Shown: positions 23,862 through 35,666, counted from the stretch's first letter. The stretch is 64,000 nt of DNA from Klebsiella grimontii (GCF_900200035.1 NZ_FZTC01000045.1:62001-126000); one strand, 5' to 3'. Notes: generated by a model from the sequence alone, not told the origin. A program made the numbers and translations.

Positions 23862-23985
23862 CGAGTAAGCCAAATCCTCAGGTTGCGCCGTGTAAAAAAA
23901 TCACTCAAATGATTCTGGCGCAATGACCCGTTCCCTGGTGTTGGCGCAGTATTCGCGCACCCCGGTTTATCCGGGGTCATTTTTT
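23862..23985 (+). ncRNA. arcZ: Hfq-dependent sRNA ArcZ (RyhA/SraH)
   Basis: The 3' part from TTCCCTGGTGTTGGCGCAG onwards, through the ACCCCGG / CCGGGGT hairpin and a six-T run ending at 23985, corresponds to the processed functional half of E. coli ArcZ. It lies in the same place, between elbB and arcB and opposite arcB. In E. coli, ArcZ activates rpoS translation and is repressed by ArcA. A -10 like TATCTT at 23850-23855 puts the start near 23862; the 5' end is estimated. The terminator T-run overlaps the 3' end of the arcB frame by nine bases. Confidence 0.9.
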
Positions 23986-26316
23986 ATCTGCCGCCGCTAC
24001 CCACGCCTTCAGTACCGCGACATCGTTTTGCCATTCGGATTTCATCTCTTCAACCCATTCGCCAACGTTATCCGACCAGGCCGGTAAATCCGGGGTTTGG
24101 ATCTGCTGGCCTAGCTGCTGGATATGGCGCAAACCGATAGAGCCCGCAGCGCCTTTTATCTTATGCCCCTCATCGACGATACCTTTCTGGTCGCGAGCGG
24201 TTAAATTTGATTCCAGAACCGCCATGTAGCCCGGCATCATTCTTTCGAAAACGGCCAGACCGTCATTAATCAGCTTCGGCCCTACCAGTTCGATATACTG
24301 CTCAAGCATCGGAATATCCAGTACGGAAGCTGATTTACTGATATCTACAGATGGCATCTCATTCTCCTCCTCTTCCGGCGCATCCCAGAATTTTTTGATA
24401 ATCGCGGTTAATGCCGGAACCGATAACGGCTTGCTCAGGACATCATCCATTCCCGCTTCCAGATACTCAGTCTTGTTCTTCAGGACGTTAGCGGTAAGCG
24501 CAACCAGCGGGGGAAGCTCATCGGCGGCAAAGCGCTGTTTCAGCTGACGAGAAATATCGAGCCCAGTCATATCCGGTAGTTGAATATCGAGCAGAACCAG
24601 ATCGTACTCGCCGGGTACAAACATCTCCAGCGCAGCCTTACCGGTCATCGCCACATCCACGCTGTTGCCCAGCTTCTCCAGTACCGAACGCGCCACGATC
24701 ACGTTGAGCTCAATATCTTCCACCAGCAGCACGTTCAGCGCAGGTAATGGCATTTCATCTTCCGCCAGCGTGTCTTCAACCTCTTCAGCCACGGCCGGCG
24801 CGTGTACGGTGAGCGTGAACGTGGCCCCTTTACCCGGCAGGCTGGCAACGCTAATGTCGCCGCCCATATTACGCGCCAGACGCCGCGACACGGCGAGTCC
24901 GATGCCGGTACCTGTCGCTGGCTTGCCGCCCTGGCTATCTTTCACCTGGTAATACATGGCGAAAATTTTATCCTGTTCCGCTTCAGGGATGCCAATGCCT
25001 GAATCTTCCACTTCAAAGTGCAGGATGTCCCCTTCGTCATAGCGCACGCGCACGTTCACGCTCCCACCCTGCGGGGTAAACTTCACGGCGTTGCTGATTA
25101 GATTCCACAAGATTTGGCGTAAACGCGTTCCGTCGGTGATCACTTTATGCGGCAGCGGAAGCGAAGGATCCAGCACAAAGCGCAGCCCTTTCTGCTGCGC
25201 CTGCAGGCCGGAGAGGTTTTCAAGGTCGGCAAGGAAGCCGGTGAAATCAACCGGCTGGTTATCCAACTGAATTTTACGCCGCTCCATCTTATCCATCTCA
25301 ATAATATCATTGAAGATATTACCCAGCGTTACCGCTGAGACGTGGATGGTTTTCAGGTATCTTTCCTGTTCGTCGGTCAGGTCGGTATCGAGAAGGATTC
25401 GGCTCAGCCCGACGATGCCGTTAAGCGGCGTACGCAGCTCGTGGCTGATCGTTGAGATAAAGGTGGTCTTATCGCGGCTGGCACGCTCCAGCGCGTCCTG
25501 ATAGCGCTTACGCTCCGTAATATCACGACCGAACCCCATCAGGCCGCGCCGCTTACCGACGCGGTCATAATAGGGCACTTTGCGGATTTCAAAGCAGGCC
25601 TTGCGCCCGTCCGGATAATCCAGCCACTGCTCGTAGGTGAGCGAAACGTTATGGCGGAAGACTTTCTCATCCGTCTCCAGCACCTTCTCCGCCACCTCTT
25701 CGCTGTAGACATCCTGCGGCTTCAGATGAATAAGCTGTTTTTCGCTTTTACCGGTCAGCAGTTCCATGGCGCGGTTACAGCCTGAGAACTCTTTATCTTC
25801 ATTACGATAGAAAACGAGGTCCGGTGAAGCGTCAAGAAAGGAGCGCAGAAAGGACGATTGCTGTTCAAGCTGAATTTGCGTTTCTTCACGCTCCTTCATC
25901 TCAATTTTCAGCTGCTCAAGCGTCGTTTCACGTTCCGCTTCAGCTTTTTCACGTTCACCGATTTCCTGATTAAGCTGGGCGATATTGTCCTTAAGCTGCA
26001 CATTCAGCTTGAGATCGCGCTCGCGCATCTCCTCCAGTTTCTCCACCAGCCGCGAAAGACGCTGCCGGGACTCTTCCAGCTGCTCAACGACCACCGACAG
26101 GAAATAGACCGCCCACGGCGTAATCAGCAAACCAAAGAAGATAGAGCGGATCACATCAATACTTTCCACCTGGCCGTGCAGCACCATAGTAACGGCCATC
26201 TGCACGACGATCGCCAGCACCACCAGCGCAAAGGCCAGCAGCATGGAAAAGCGCACCAGACCCAGCTTCATCATCAGGTCAACATAATACTGCGCCAGCA
26301 TACGGATTTGCTTCAT
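23977..26316 (-). CDS. arcB: ArcB, tripartite hybrid sensor kinase of anoxic redox control
   Basis: Senses quinone redox state and phosphorylates ArcA. 779 residues from MKQIRMLAQY (E. coli 778). Two membrane helices (about 23-43 and 58-77), a coiled-coil linker, a PAS domain (about 155-275) and the histidine kinase with H292 in SHELRTP follow. The receiver aspartate is near 577 in LVLLDIQLP, and the HPt domain has H718 in EGHKIKGAAG. I prefer the ATG at 26316, preceded by AGGAA, to one ten codons earlier. Confidence 0.98.
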   Translation of the reverse strand: MKQIRMLAQYYVDLMMKLGLVRFSMLLAFALVVLAIVVQMAVTMVLHGQVESIDVIRSIFFGLLITPWAVYFLSVVVEQLEESRQRLSRLVEKLEEMRERDLKLNVQLKDNIAQLNQEIGEREKAEAERETTLEQLKIEMKEREETQIQLEQQSSFLRSFLDASPDLVFYRNEDKEFSGCNRAMELLTGKSEKQLIHLKPQDVYSEEVAEKVLETDEKVFRHNVSLTYEQWLDYPDGRKACFEIRKVPYYDRVGKRRGLMGFGRDITERKRYQDALERASRDKTTFISTISHELRTPLNGIVGLSRILLDTDLTDEQERYLKTIHVSAVTLGNIFNDIIEMDKMERRKIQLDNQPVDFTGFLADLENLSGLQAQQKGLRFVLDPSLPLPHKVITDGTRLRQILWNLISNAVKFTPQGGSVNVRVRYDEGDILHFEVEDSGIGIPEAEQDKIFAMYYQVKDSQGGKPATGTGIGLAVSRRLARNMGGDISVASLPGKGATFTLTVHAPAVAEEVEDTLAEDEMPLPALNVLLVEDIELNVIVARSVLEKLGNSVDVAMTGKAALEMFVPGEYDLVLLDIQLPDMTGLDISRQLKQRFAADELPPLVALTANVLKNKTEYLEAGMDDVLSKPLSVPALTAIIKKFWDAPEEEENEMPSVDISKSASVLDIPMLEQYIELVGPKLINDGLAVFERMMPGYMAVLESNLTARDQKGIVDEGHKIKGAAGSIGLRHIQQLGQQIQTPDLPAWSDNVGEWVEEMKSEWQNDVAVLKAWVAAADKK

Positions 26317-26458
26317 AAGGGATTCCTTCGCGACAACTTCGCACAATAATACTCAATTCTGAGCAAGACGCTGTAAGTTGTGCGAAAAATGCGGGAAGGA
26401 TTGTAGTTACGCGCCTGCCTGGGGGTAGCGGTCAGCCGGAATGCGGCTGGCGATGACG

Positions 26459-27394
26459 TTATTCGGTAGCGGCCGGAGATCTCCAGCAACGACCAATAGC
26501 TGACCCCTGAACGCCGTATTCATTGAGATATTTATCCAGCTCAACCATCCCGGTCCAACGGTTCTCACACCACAGCGGCGCCAGCAGCATCGGACGTCGA
26601 GCACTGGCGGAAATACGGTGATAAATCACCTCTGCCGGGGTATGGCGGATCATCTCGCCTGCGCTGACCGTATAGTCCGCCAGATCAATACCCTGCAACC
26701 TTCCGGCCTGCCACGCCCTGGCCATAATGCTGCCCTTCACAATATGAAGTGGATGCAGCTTAATGCCGTCTACGCCGGTCTCTACCACCTGTTTTAGCGT
26801 TTCAAGGCATTCGCTCTGCCCTTCACCCGGCAGGCCAACGATAAGGTGGCTGCACACTTTGAGGCCCCGCTCGCGCGCCAGACGGGCTGTACGCTGGTAG
26901 CAGGCAAAATCGTGGCCGCGATTAATTCGGCGCAGCGTTTTATCGTGCGCGGTTTGTAAACCCAACTCGAGCCAGACTTCATAACCCTGCTGCCGATATT
27001 CAGACAGCAGATCCAATACCGCTCCGGGGACGCAGTCCGGGCGAGTGCCCACGCAGAGCCCGACGATATTCGCCTGGCTGACCGCCTGCTGATACATGGA
27101 GCGCAGTACCTGTACCTCGGCAAAGGTGCTGGTATAAGCCTGGAAATAGGCCAGATAGCGTTTTGCGCGGTTAACCCGCTGCGCCTGATGGGCCAGCTGT
27201 TCAGCGATCGAGCTGTGCTGCTGTTCTTCATCGGCAAAAGAGGCGACATTACAGAACGTACAGCCGCCGCGACCAAGGGTGCCATCGCGATTTGGGCAAC
27301 TAAATCCACCGTGCAGCGTCAGTTTATGAACCTTTTCACCGTAGCGGCGCATAAGATCCCCACCAAACATATTGACTAATTTTTGTAACTGCAT
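26459..27394 (-). CDS. yhcC: YhcC, Elp3-like radical SAM protein
   Basis: Radical SAM protein of the TIGR01212/YhcC family with unassigned reaction. 311 residues from MQLQKLVNMF; an upstream in-frame ATG would add 14 unconserved residues. The cluster cysteines are C33, C45 and C48 (CPNRDG then GGCTFC). The usual LGLQTAHD and GLPGEG segments follow. Placed before arcB on the same strand, as in E. coli. The C-terminal ten residues differ from E. coli. Confidence 0.93.
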   Translation of the reverse strand: MQLQKLVNMFGGDLMRRYGEKVHKLTLHGGFSCPNRDGTLGRGGCTFCNVASFADEEQQHSSIAEQLAHQAQRVNRAKRYLAYFQAYTSTFAEVQVLRSMYQQAVSQANIVGLCVGTRPDCVPGAVLDLLSEYRQQGYEVWLELGLQTAHDKTLRRINRGHDFACYQRTARLARERGLKVCSHLIVGLPGEGQSECLETLKQVVETGVDGIKLHPLHIVKGSIMARAWQAGRLQGIDLADYTVSAGEMIRHTPAEVIYHRISASARRPMLLAPLWCENRWTGMVELDKYLNEYGVQGSAIGRCWRSPAATE

Positions 27395-28067
27395 AATCTG
27401 ATAGACCGGCCTTAAGAAAGGGGCCAAGCCTGCCATTTTTAGCTACCGACGGCGATGACTTGGATCAATCGTCAACGCGGCCGCTTATTTCATTGCATAA
27501 ACAATCAAGATAACTGCAATTTAATTCACCATCATGGTAATGAGTTTTCCTTATATATAGCCTCTGATTTGCCATTATCTTTACCAGGGCATAAAACAGT
27601 ATTAATAACTTTTAATCAAACAAAAACCAGTTTAAAAAACTGCAATAAATGAACACTTCAGCACAGAACGATAATAGCGTGCCGTCGATATAGTGAGACA
27701 GATCACACTCGATCAAGCCGTTCCCTGCGCTTCCCTGGCATTCAAAATACCGTTATTTTCTTAAAAATCAGTATATTAGATGTTGTATAGCACATTTTTG
27801 TATAAATAAGATTGCCATTTGACGTATGTGTGGATTCCCGATAAGTTGGGAATCCGCTGGAAGCTTTCTGGATGAGCGCTCTGCTCATCATATTTATGCA
27901 GTAATTGAGATTCCCTCTTAACAGCAAGTCCTCAAACTTGTGTACCGACGCGAAAAGGATTTAAAGAGGGCGAATGCGAGGTGTAAACCCCGTCGCCATG
28001 CTCTTTCTGTGCCCGTGCGCAATCGGTATCGGAGGGTGTCCCGTAGAGCCTGGGGAGGTTCACTGAT
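27395..28067 (+). promoter_or_regulatory. gltBD control region (673 bp without a gene)
   Basis: An AT-rich, noncoding stretch between divergent yhcC and gltB. It contains a CRP-like site (27689-27710), a -10 like TATAAA at 27801-27806, and a TTGACG at 27819-27824 with TAAGTT 17 bp on. Two hairpins follow: GGATTCCC/GGGAATCC (27832-27855) and GATGAGC/GCTCATC (27871-27889). AGGTT before the gltB ATG serves as the ribosome site. In E. coli this operon is governed by Lrp, IHF, CRP and ArgR; I could not place Lrp or IHF sites by eye. Confidence 0.6.
27689..27710. promoter_or_regulatory. Predicted CRP site upstream of gltB
   Basis: AGTGA-N6-TCACA at 27692-27707 matches the TGTGA-N6-TCACA consensus at nine of ten positions. 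Direct CRP control of gltBDF is known in E. coli. Confidence 0.55.
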
Positions 28068-31000
28068 ATGTTGTACGATAAATCCCTTGAGAGGGATAAC
28101 TGTGGTTTCGGCCTGATCGCCCACATAGAAGGCGAACCTAGCCACAAGGTAGTGCGAACCGCTATACACGCACTGGCCCGAATGCAGCACCGCGGCGCGA
28201 TTCTTGCCGATGGAAAAACCGGCGACGGTTGTGGCTTGCTGCTACAAAAACCCGATCGTTTCTTCCGAATTGTTGCGGAAGAGCGCGGCTGGCGTTTAGC
28301 CAAAAATTACGCCGTTGGGATGCTGTTCCTTAATAAGGATCCTGAACTGGCCAAAGCGGCACGCCGCATCGTCGAAGAAGAACTTCAACGCGAAACGCTG
28401 TCTATCGTTGGCTGGCGCGATGTGCCGACTAATGAAGGCGTTCTTGGTGAAATCGCCCTCTCCTCGCTGCCCCGTATTGAACAAATCTTTGTGAACGCCC
28501 CGGCTGGCTGGCGTCCGCGCGACATGGAGCGCCGTTTATTCATCGCGCGTCGCCGTATCGAAAAACGCCTGCAGGAAGATAAAGATTTCTACGTTTGCAG
28601 CCTGTCGAACCTGGTCAACATTTATAAAGGTCTGTGTATGCCGGCGGATCTGCCGCGCTTCTACCTGGATCTTGCGGACCTGCGCCTGGAGTCGGCGATC
28701 TGCCTGTTCCACCAGCGCTTTTCCACCAACACCGTGCCGCGCTGGCCGCTGGCGCAGCCGTTCCGCTATCTGGCGCACAACGGCGAGATCAACACCATCA
28801 CCGGCAACCGCCAGTGGGCCCGCGCCCGTACCTATAAGTTCCAGACGCCGCTGATCCCGGACCTCCACGACGCCGCGCCGTTCGTCAATGAAACCGGCTC
28901 TGACTCCAGCTCCATGGATAACATGCTGGAGCTGCTGCTGGCGGGCGGGATGGATATCATCCGAGCCATGCGCCTGCTGGTGCCGCCAGCCTGGCAAAAC
29001 AACCCGGATATGGATCCAGACCTGCGGTCGTTCTTCGACTTTAACTCCATGCATATGGAGCCGTGGGACGGCCCGGCGGGCATCGTCATGTCCGACGGTC
29101 GCTATGCCGCCTGTAACCTCGACCGTAACGGTCTGCGCCCGGCGCGCTACGTCATCACCAAAGACAAGCTCATCACCTGCGCTTCCGAAGTCGGGATCTG
29201 GGATTACCAGCCGGATGAAGTGGTCGAAAAAGGCCGCGTCGGCCCGGGCGAGCTGATGGTTATCGATACCCGCGAGGGGCGTATTCTGCACTCCGCGGAA
29301 ACCGACAACGATCTGAAAAGCCGCCACCCATATAAAGAGTGGATGGCGAAAAACGTCCGTCGCCTGGTGCCATTCGAAGATCTGCCGGATGAAGAGGTCG
29401 GTAGCCGCCAGCTGGACGATGATACCCTCGCCAGCTACCAGAAACAGTTTAACTACAGCGCTGAAGAGCTGGACTCCGTCCTGCGCGTTCTGGGTGAAAA
29501 CGGCCAGGAGGCGGTCGGCTCAATGGGCGACGATACCCCATTTGCCGTGCTCTCCAGCCAGCCGCGTATCATTTACGATTACTTCCGCCAACAGTTCGCG
29601 CAGGTGACCAACCCGCCGATCGATCCGCTGCGCGAAGCGCACGTCATGTCGCTGGCCACCAGCATCGGCCGTGAAATGAACGTCTTCTGCGAAGCGGAAG
29701 GCCAGGCGCACCGCCTGAGCTTCAAATCGCCGATTCTGCTGTACTCCGATTTTAAACAGCTGACCACCATGGAAGAGGAGCACTATCGCGCCGACGTCCT
29801 GGATATCACTTTTGATGCCACCGCAACCACGCTGGCTGAAACCGTGAAGGCGCTGTGCGATAAAGCCGAACAGATGGTACGTAACGGTACCGTTCTGCTG
29901 GTGCTCTCTGACCGCAACATCGCGAAAAACCGTCTGCCGGTACCGGCTCCGATGGCGGTCGGCGCAATTCAGACCCGACTGGTCGATAAGAGCCTGCGCT
30001 GCGATGCCAACATTATTGTCGAAACCGCCAGCGCCCGCGATCCGCACCATTTTGCCGTGCTGCTCGGCTTCGGCGCGACGGCTATCTACCCGTACCTCGC
30101 CTATGAAACCCTGGCGAAGCTGGTGGATAACAAAGCCATCGACAAAGAGTACCGCGCGGTGATGCTGAACTATCGTAACGGCATCAACAAAGGTCTGTAT
30201 AAAATCATGTCGAAGATGGGGATTTCGACCATTGCGTCCTATCGCTGCTCGAAGCTGTTTGAAGCGGTCGGCCTGCATCGCGACGTCTCCGACCTGTGCT
30301 TCCAGGGCGTCGTCAGCCGCATCGGCGGCGCGGGCTTCGATGACTTCCAGCAGGATCTGCTGAACCTGTCGAAACGTGCCTGGCTGGCGCGTAAACCGCT
30401 GGACCAGGGCGGCCTGCTGAAGTACGTCCACGGCGGCGAATATCACGCCTACAACCCGGACGTGGTGCGTACCCTGCAGCAAGCGGTACAAAGCGGCGAA
30501 TACGGTGATTACCAGCAGTACGCGAAGCTGGTTAACGAGCGTCCGGCGGCAACGCTGCGCGATCTGCTGGCCGTGACGCCGGACGGCACCACGGTGAGCC
30601 TGGAAGACGTTGAGCCGGCCAGCGAGCTGTTCAAACGCTTCGATACCGCGGCGATGTCTATCGGCGCGCTGAGCCCCGAAGCGCACGAAGCGCTGGCGGA
30701 AGCGATGAACAGCATCGGCGGTAATTCCAACTCCGGCGAAGGCGGCGAAGACCCGGCGCGCTATGGCACGAATAAAGTCTCGCGCATTAAGCAGGTTGCT
30801 TCCGGCCGCTTCGGCGTAACCCCCGCTTATCTGGTCAACGCCGACGTTATCCAGATTAAAGTCGCTCAGGGCGCGAAGCCTGGCGAAGGCGGCCAGCTGC
30901 CGGGCGATAAAGTGACGCCCTACATCGCCAAACTGCGCTATTCCGTGCCGGGCGTGACGCTGATCTCCCCGCCGCCGCACCACGATATTTACTCTATCGA

Positions 31001-32528
31001 GGATCTGGCGCAGCTGATTTTCGACCTGAAGCAGGTCAACCCGAAGGCGATGATCTCCGTGAAGCTGGTTTCCGAACCGGGCGTCGGGACTATCGCCACC
31101 GGCGTGGCAAAAGCTTACGCGGATTTAATCACCATCGCTGGCTATGACGGTGGCACCGGCGCCAGCCCGCTCTCTTCAGTGAAGTACGCAGGCTGTCCGT
31201 GGGAACTGGGACTGGTGGAAACCCAGCAGGCGCTGGTTGCCAACGGGCTGCGCCACAAAATTCGTCTGCAGGTGGACGGCGGCCTGAAAACCGGCCTTGA
31301 TATCATCAAAGCGGCTATCCTCGGGGCTGAGAGCTTCGGCTTCGGTACCGGCCCAATGGTCGCGCTGGGCTGTAAATATCTGCGTATTTGCCACCTGAAC
31401 AACTGCGCAACCGGCGTAGCAACCCAGGACGACAAACTGCGTAAGAACCACTATCACGGTCTGCCGTTTAAAGTGACCAACTACTTTGAATTCATCGCCC
31501 GCGAAACTCGCGAGCTGATGGCGCAGCTGGGCGTGAAGCGTCTGGTGGATCTGATTGGTCGCACCGACCTGCTGAAAGAGCTGGACGGATTTACCGCCAA
31601 GCAGCAGAAGCTGGATCTGAGCAAGATGCTGGAAACCGCTGAGCCGCATCCTGGCAAAGCGCTGTACTGCACGGAGAACAACCCGCCGTTCGACAATGGC
31701 GTACTCAATGCCCAGCTTCTGCAGCAGGCGAAACCGTTTGTTGACAGCAAGCAGAGCAAAACGTTCTGGTTCGATATCCGCAACACCGACCGCTCCGTTG
31801 GCGCATCGCTGTCCGGTTATATCGCCCAGACTCACGGCGACCAGGGTCTCGCTGCCGACCCGATTGTCGCCCACTTTAGCGGTACTGCGGGCCAGAGCTT
31901 CGGCGTGTGGAATGCCGGCGGCGTCGAACTGCATCTGACTGGCGATGCGAACGACTATGTGGGTAAAGGGATGGCCGGCGGCCTGCTCGCCATTCGTCCT
32001 CCGGTAGGCTCGGCCTTCCGTAGCCACGAAGCCAGCATCATCGGCAACACCTGCCTGTACGGCGCGACCGGCGGTCGCCTGTATGCTGCGGGCCGTGCGG
32101 GCGAGCGTTTCGCGGTGCGTAACTCCGGCGCGATCACCGTCGTCGAAGGTATTGGCGACAACGGCTGTGAATACATGACCGGCGGCATCGTCTGCGTGCT
32201 GGGTAAAACCGGCGTCAACTTTGGCGCAGGCATGACCGGCGGCTTTGGTTACGTTCTGGATGAAGATGGCGACTTCCGCAAACGCGTGAACCCTGAACTG
32301 GTAGAAGTGCTGGACGTTGACTCTCTGGCCATCCATGAAGAGCACCTGCGCGGTTTGATTACCGAGCACGTGCAGCTTACCGGCTCGCAGCGCGGCGAAG
32401 AGATCCTGGCTAACTGGCCGGCCTTCTCAGCGAAGTTTGCGCTGGTTAAACCGAAGTCCAGCGATGTTAAAGCACTGTTGGGTCACCGTAGTCGTTCCGC
32501 AGCTGAGCTGCGGGTGCAGGCGCAGTAA
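28068..32528 (+). CDS. gltB: Glutamate synthase (NADPH) large subunit
   Basis: GOGAT alpha subunit: hydrolyses glutamine, channels ammonia and reduces 2-iminoglutarate to glutamate. 1486 residues. The short propeptide [11 protein letters not shown] ends at C12, the N-terminal nucleophile of the class II amidotransferase domain (CGFGLIAH). The FMN-binding synthase domain follows, with 3Fe-4S cysteines C1102, C1108 and C1113, then the beta-helix C-terminal domain. An in-frame TAG just upstream excludes a longer start. Ten-base gap to gltD. Confidence 0.99.
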   Translation: MLYDKSLERDNCGFGLIAHIEGEPSHKVVRTAIHALARMQHRGAILADGKTGDGCGLLLQKPDRFFRIVAEERGWRLAKNYAVGMLFLNKDPELAKAARRIVEEELQRETLSIVGWRDVPTNEGVLGEIALSSLPRIEQIFVNAPAGWRPRDMERRLFIARRRIEKRLQEDKDFYVCSLSNLVNIYKGLCMPADLPRFYLDLADLRLESAICLFHQRFSTNTVPRWPLAQPFRYLAHNGEINTITGNRQWARARTYKFQTPLIPDLHDAAPFVNETGSDSSSMDNMLELLLAGGMDIIRAMRLLVPPAWQNNPDMDPDLRSFFDFNSMHMEPWDGPAGIVMSDGRYAACNLDRNGLRPARYVITKDKLITCASEVGIWDYQPDEVVEKGRVGPGELMVIDTREGRILHSAETDNDLKSRHPYKEWMAKNVRRLVPFEDLPDEEVGSRQLDDDTLASYQKQFNYSAEELDSVLRVLGENGQEAVGSMGDDTPFAVLSSQPRIIYDYFRQQFAQVTNPPIDPLREAHVMSLATSIGREMNVFCEAEGQAHRLSFKSPILLYSDFKQLTTMEEEHYRADVLDITFDATATTLAETVKALCDKAEQMVRNGTVLLVLSDRNIAKNRLPVPAPMAVGAIQTRLVDKSLRCDANIIVETASARDPHHFAVLLGFGATAIYPYLAYETLAKLVDNKAIDKEYRAVMLNYRNGINKGLYKIMSKMGISTIASYRCSKLFEAVGLHRDVSDLCFQGVVSRIGGAGFDDFQQDLLNLSKRAWLARKPLDQGGLLKYVHGGEYHAYNPDVVRTLQQAVQSGEYGDYQQYAKLVNERPAATLRDLLAVTPDGTTVSLEDVEPASELFKRFDTAAMSIGALSPEAHEALAEAMNSIGGNSNSGEGGEDPARYGTNKVSRIKQVASGRFGVTPAYLVNADVIQIKVAQGAKPGEGGQLPGDKVTPYIAKLRYSVPGVTLISPPPHHDIYSIEDLAQLIFDLKQVNPKAMISVKLVSEPGVGTIATGVAKAYADLITIAGYDGGTGASPLSSVKYAGCPWELGLVETQQALVANGLRHKIRLQVDGGLKTGLDIIKAAILGAESFGFGTGPMVALGCKYLRICHLNNCATGVATQDDKLRKNHYHGLPFKVTNYFEFIARETRELMAQLGVKRLVDLIGRTDLLKELDGFTAKQQKLDLSKMLETAEPHPGKALYCTENNPPFDNGVLNAQLLQQAKPFVDSKQSKTFWFDIRNTDRSVGASLSGYIAQTHGDQGLAADPIVAHFSGTAGQSFGVWNAGGVELHLTGDANDYVGKGMAGGLLAIRPPVGSAFRSHEASIIGNTCLYGATGGRLYAAGRAGERFAVRNSGAITVVEGIGDNGCEYMTGGIVCVLGKTGVNFGAGMTGGFGYVLDEDGDFRKRVNPELVEVLDVDSLAIHEEHLRGLITEHVQLTGSQRGEEILANWPAFSAKFALVKPKSSDVKALLGHRSRSAAELRVQAQ

Positions 32529-33956
<1,428 letters not shown>

Positions 33957-33963
33957 AATGAGA

Positions 33964-33990
33964 AGCTTGCGGGCTCCGTGCCCGCAAGCT
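33964..33990 (+). terminator. gltBD terminator hairpin
   Basis: AGCTTGCGGGC / GCCCGCAAGCT, an 11-bp perfect stem with a five-base loop, starting seven bases after the gltD stop, followed by CTTTATT. The U-tract is imperfect. Confidence 0.75.
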
Positions 33991-33996
33991 CTTTAT

Positions 33997-34420
33997 TCAA
34001 AGATAAACAATGCTGATTACCGCCTCGCCGTCCAGCTACACCTTCTGCCCGCTTCTGATATTACCCCCAACCGCTGCGCTTATCTGTAAAGGCGTCTTTG
34101 CCTGTGAGAGCGGAACTGACGCGGGCATATCGTGCCGTAATGGCGATCCCGGCGGACGTCTCACAGTGAATCGTTAAAGTGATGTCCCGCGCGCCCAGTT
34201 GGGTAAAGGCGGTGGTTGATAGCAAGCCGACATGCCGCGAGCCAAAATCAACGACGTCGTTATTACTAAAGTCGGTGTATACCCCGCCGCCTCCGCGGTC
34301 ACGGTAAAATCCATGTTCAGATTGTTGGCGGCATAAAGTATTGGGCCAGGGTCAATTTGGCCGGGATCGCAAAAAAATCCGGGAACTAAAACGGGTCTAT
34401 TTACACCAAGGCCGCCGACT
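33997..34420 (-). pseudogene. Decayed GltF/YhcF-type (DUF1120) periplasmic protein gene
   Basis: Read leftward, three stretches in different frames align in order with E. coli GltF. A segment with MDFTVTAEAAGYTP matches GltF's early LTIIGEYTPGA region. After a frameshift near 34265, VDFGSRHVGLL then LTIHCETSAGIAI matches VDYG then LNITC; this frame stops at 34071-34073. Then QKV, an in-frame TAG and LDGEAVISIVYL plus a TGA at 33997-33999 match the GltF C-terminus. Most of the middle (roughly half of a 254-residue protein) is missing and no start codon is credible. The relic faces gltD, opposite to gltF in E. coli. Confidence 0.75.
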
Positions 34421-34426
34421 ATAGGA

Positions 34427-34463
34427 TAAAAAAAGCGAAGCATGTTCAGAAACACGCTTCGCT
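34427..34463 (-). terminator. Second intrinsic terminator downstream of sspB
   Basis: Minus-strand AGCGAAGC / GCTTCGCT with a 14-base loop, directly followed by seven T residues. It lies 70 bp beyond the first sspB terminator, at the edge of the DUF1120 relic. Confidence 0.75.
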
Positions 34464-34503
34464 CATTTTCAATGATGTTATCAAATTCAGATGTGAATTA
34501 AGA

Positions 34504-34531
34504 TATAAAACAGGCCCCGAAGGGCCTGGCA
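34504..34531 (-). terminator. Intrinsic terminator of sspA-sspB
   Basis: Minus-strand CAGGCCC / GGGCCTG with a short loop followed by TTTTA, four bases beyond the sspB stop. Confidence 0.85.
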
Positions 34532-34535
34532 AAGA

Positions 34536-35024
34536 TTATTTTACGACGCGCAGCGCCGGACGCCCACCGCGAGGAGGCGGCGTATCGTCGGGATCGTCGT
34601 CGTGACTATCCGGCTTATCGCCATCGATCACCGACATGACCGTTTCGCTGTCAGGCAGCTCTTCGTCATCGTTCAGGCTAGTGACATCTTCATCATAGGC
34701 CGCTTCCGGTTCGAACATGGTCCCTGCGCCATTCTCACGCGCGTAAACCGCCAGTACGGCAGCCATCGGCACGGAGACATTGCGCGGCACGCCGCCGAAG
34801 CGCGCGTTAAAACGCACTTCGTCGTTGGCCAGCTCGAGGTTACCGACAGCGCGTGGGGCAATATTGAGAACAATTTGCCCATCGCGAGCGTACTCCATCG
34901 GGACCATTACGCCCGGCAGAGTGACGTCAACGACCAGATGCGGAGTCAGCTGGTTATCCAGCAGCCACTCATAGAACGCTCGTAATAGATACGGGCGACG
35001 CGGCGTCAGCTGTGATACATCCAT
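34536..35024 (-). CDS. sspB: SspB, ClpXP adaptor for ssrA-tagged proteins
   Basis: Dimeric adaptor delivering ssrA-tagged substrates and RseA fragments to ClpXP. 162 residues from the ATG matching E. coli MDLSQL. An adjacent ATG (35025-35027) directly after the sspA stop is the only alternative. The substrate-binding fold covers about residues 1-110, then an acidic flexible linker, then the ClpX-binding tail RGGRPALRVVK at the very C-terminus. Confidence 0.97.
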   Translation of the reverse strand: MDVSQLTPRRPYLLRAFYEWLLDNQLTPHLVVDVTLPGVMVPMEYARDGQIVLNIAPRAVGNLELANDEVRFNARFGGVPRNVSVPMAAVLAVYARENGAGTMFEPEAAYDEDVTSLNDDEELPDSETVMSVIDGDKPDSHDDDPDDTPPPRGGRPALRVVK

Positions 35025-35027
35025 CAT

Positions 35028-35666
35028 TTAGCCCCGACCGAGACGCATTTCACGTTCGGCTTCAGTTAAAGAAGCGAGGAAAGAGTCGCGCTCAAATACG
35101 CGAGTCATATAGCCTTTAAGCTCTTTCGCGCCAGCGCCGACCAGCTCTACGCCGAGAACCGGCAGACGCCACAGCAGTGGTGCCAGGTAGCAGTCCACCA
35201 GGCTGAACTCATCGCTCAGGAAGTAGGGCTTCTGGGTGAAAACTGGCGCAATCGCCTGTAGTTCTTCACGCAGCTGCTTACGCGCAGTATCAGCCTGCGC
35301 AGCGGTACCGGTCTGAATGGTATTCATCAACGAATACCAGTCCTTTTCGATACGCTGCATATACAGACGGCTTTCCCCACGCGCCACCGGGTAAACCGGC
35401 ATGAGCGGCGGATGCGGGAAACGCTCATCCAGATATTCCATAATGATGCGAGATTCCCACAGAGTGAGCTCACGATCCACAAGCGTCGGTACGCTTTGAT
35501 TCGGGTTGAGGTCAATCAGATCCTGAGGCGGGTTGTCCTTCTCCACGTGCTCTATCTCAAAACTAACACCTTTTTCGGCCAGCACGATGCGGACCTGATG
35601 GCTATAGATGTCAGTAGGACCAGAAAACAGCGTCATTACCGAACGTTTGTTGGCAGCGACAGCCAT
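35028..35666 (-). CDS. sspA: SspA, RNA polymerase-associated stringent starvation protein
   Basis: GST-fold protein that binds sigma-70 polymerase and affects acid and stationary-phase genes through H-NS levels. 212 residues. N-terminal thioredoxin-like domain (SGPTDIYSHQVRIVL) and C-terminal helical domain; the conserved surface PHPPLMPVYPV lies about 84-94. TGGAGG lies before the ATG. Stop codon abuts sspB. Confidence 0.98.
   Translation of the reverse strand: MAVAANKRSVMTLFSGPTDIYSHQVRIVLAEKGVSFEIEHVEKDNPPQDLIDLNPNQSVPTLVDRELTLWESRIIMEYLDERFPHPPLMPVYPVARGESRLYMQRIEKDWYSLMNTIQTGTAAQADTARKQLREELQAIAPVFTQKPYFLSDEFSLVDCYLAPLLWRLPVLGVELVGAGAKELKGYMTRVFERDSFLASLTEAEREMRLGRG

Noticed and set aside
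27455-27652. 65-codon frame upstream of gltB
   Set aside because: AT-rich chance frame with no ribosome site or homology I recognise.
29520-30983. 487-codon minus-strand frame inside gltB
   Set aside because: Shadow of the high G+C gltB gene, where antisense stops are rare.
31176-32369. 397-codon minus-strand frame inside gltB
   Set aside because: Same reason; a chance antisense frame within the synthase and beta-helix region.
34174-34455. 93-codon minus-strand frame as a new small gene
   Set aside because: Its ATG lies in a terminator hairpin and its sequence is one frame of the broken DUF1120 relic.
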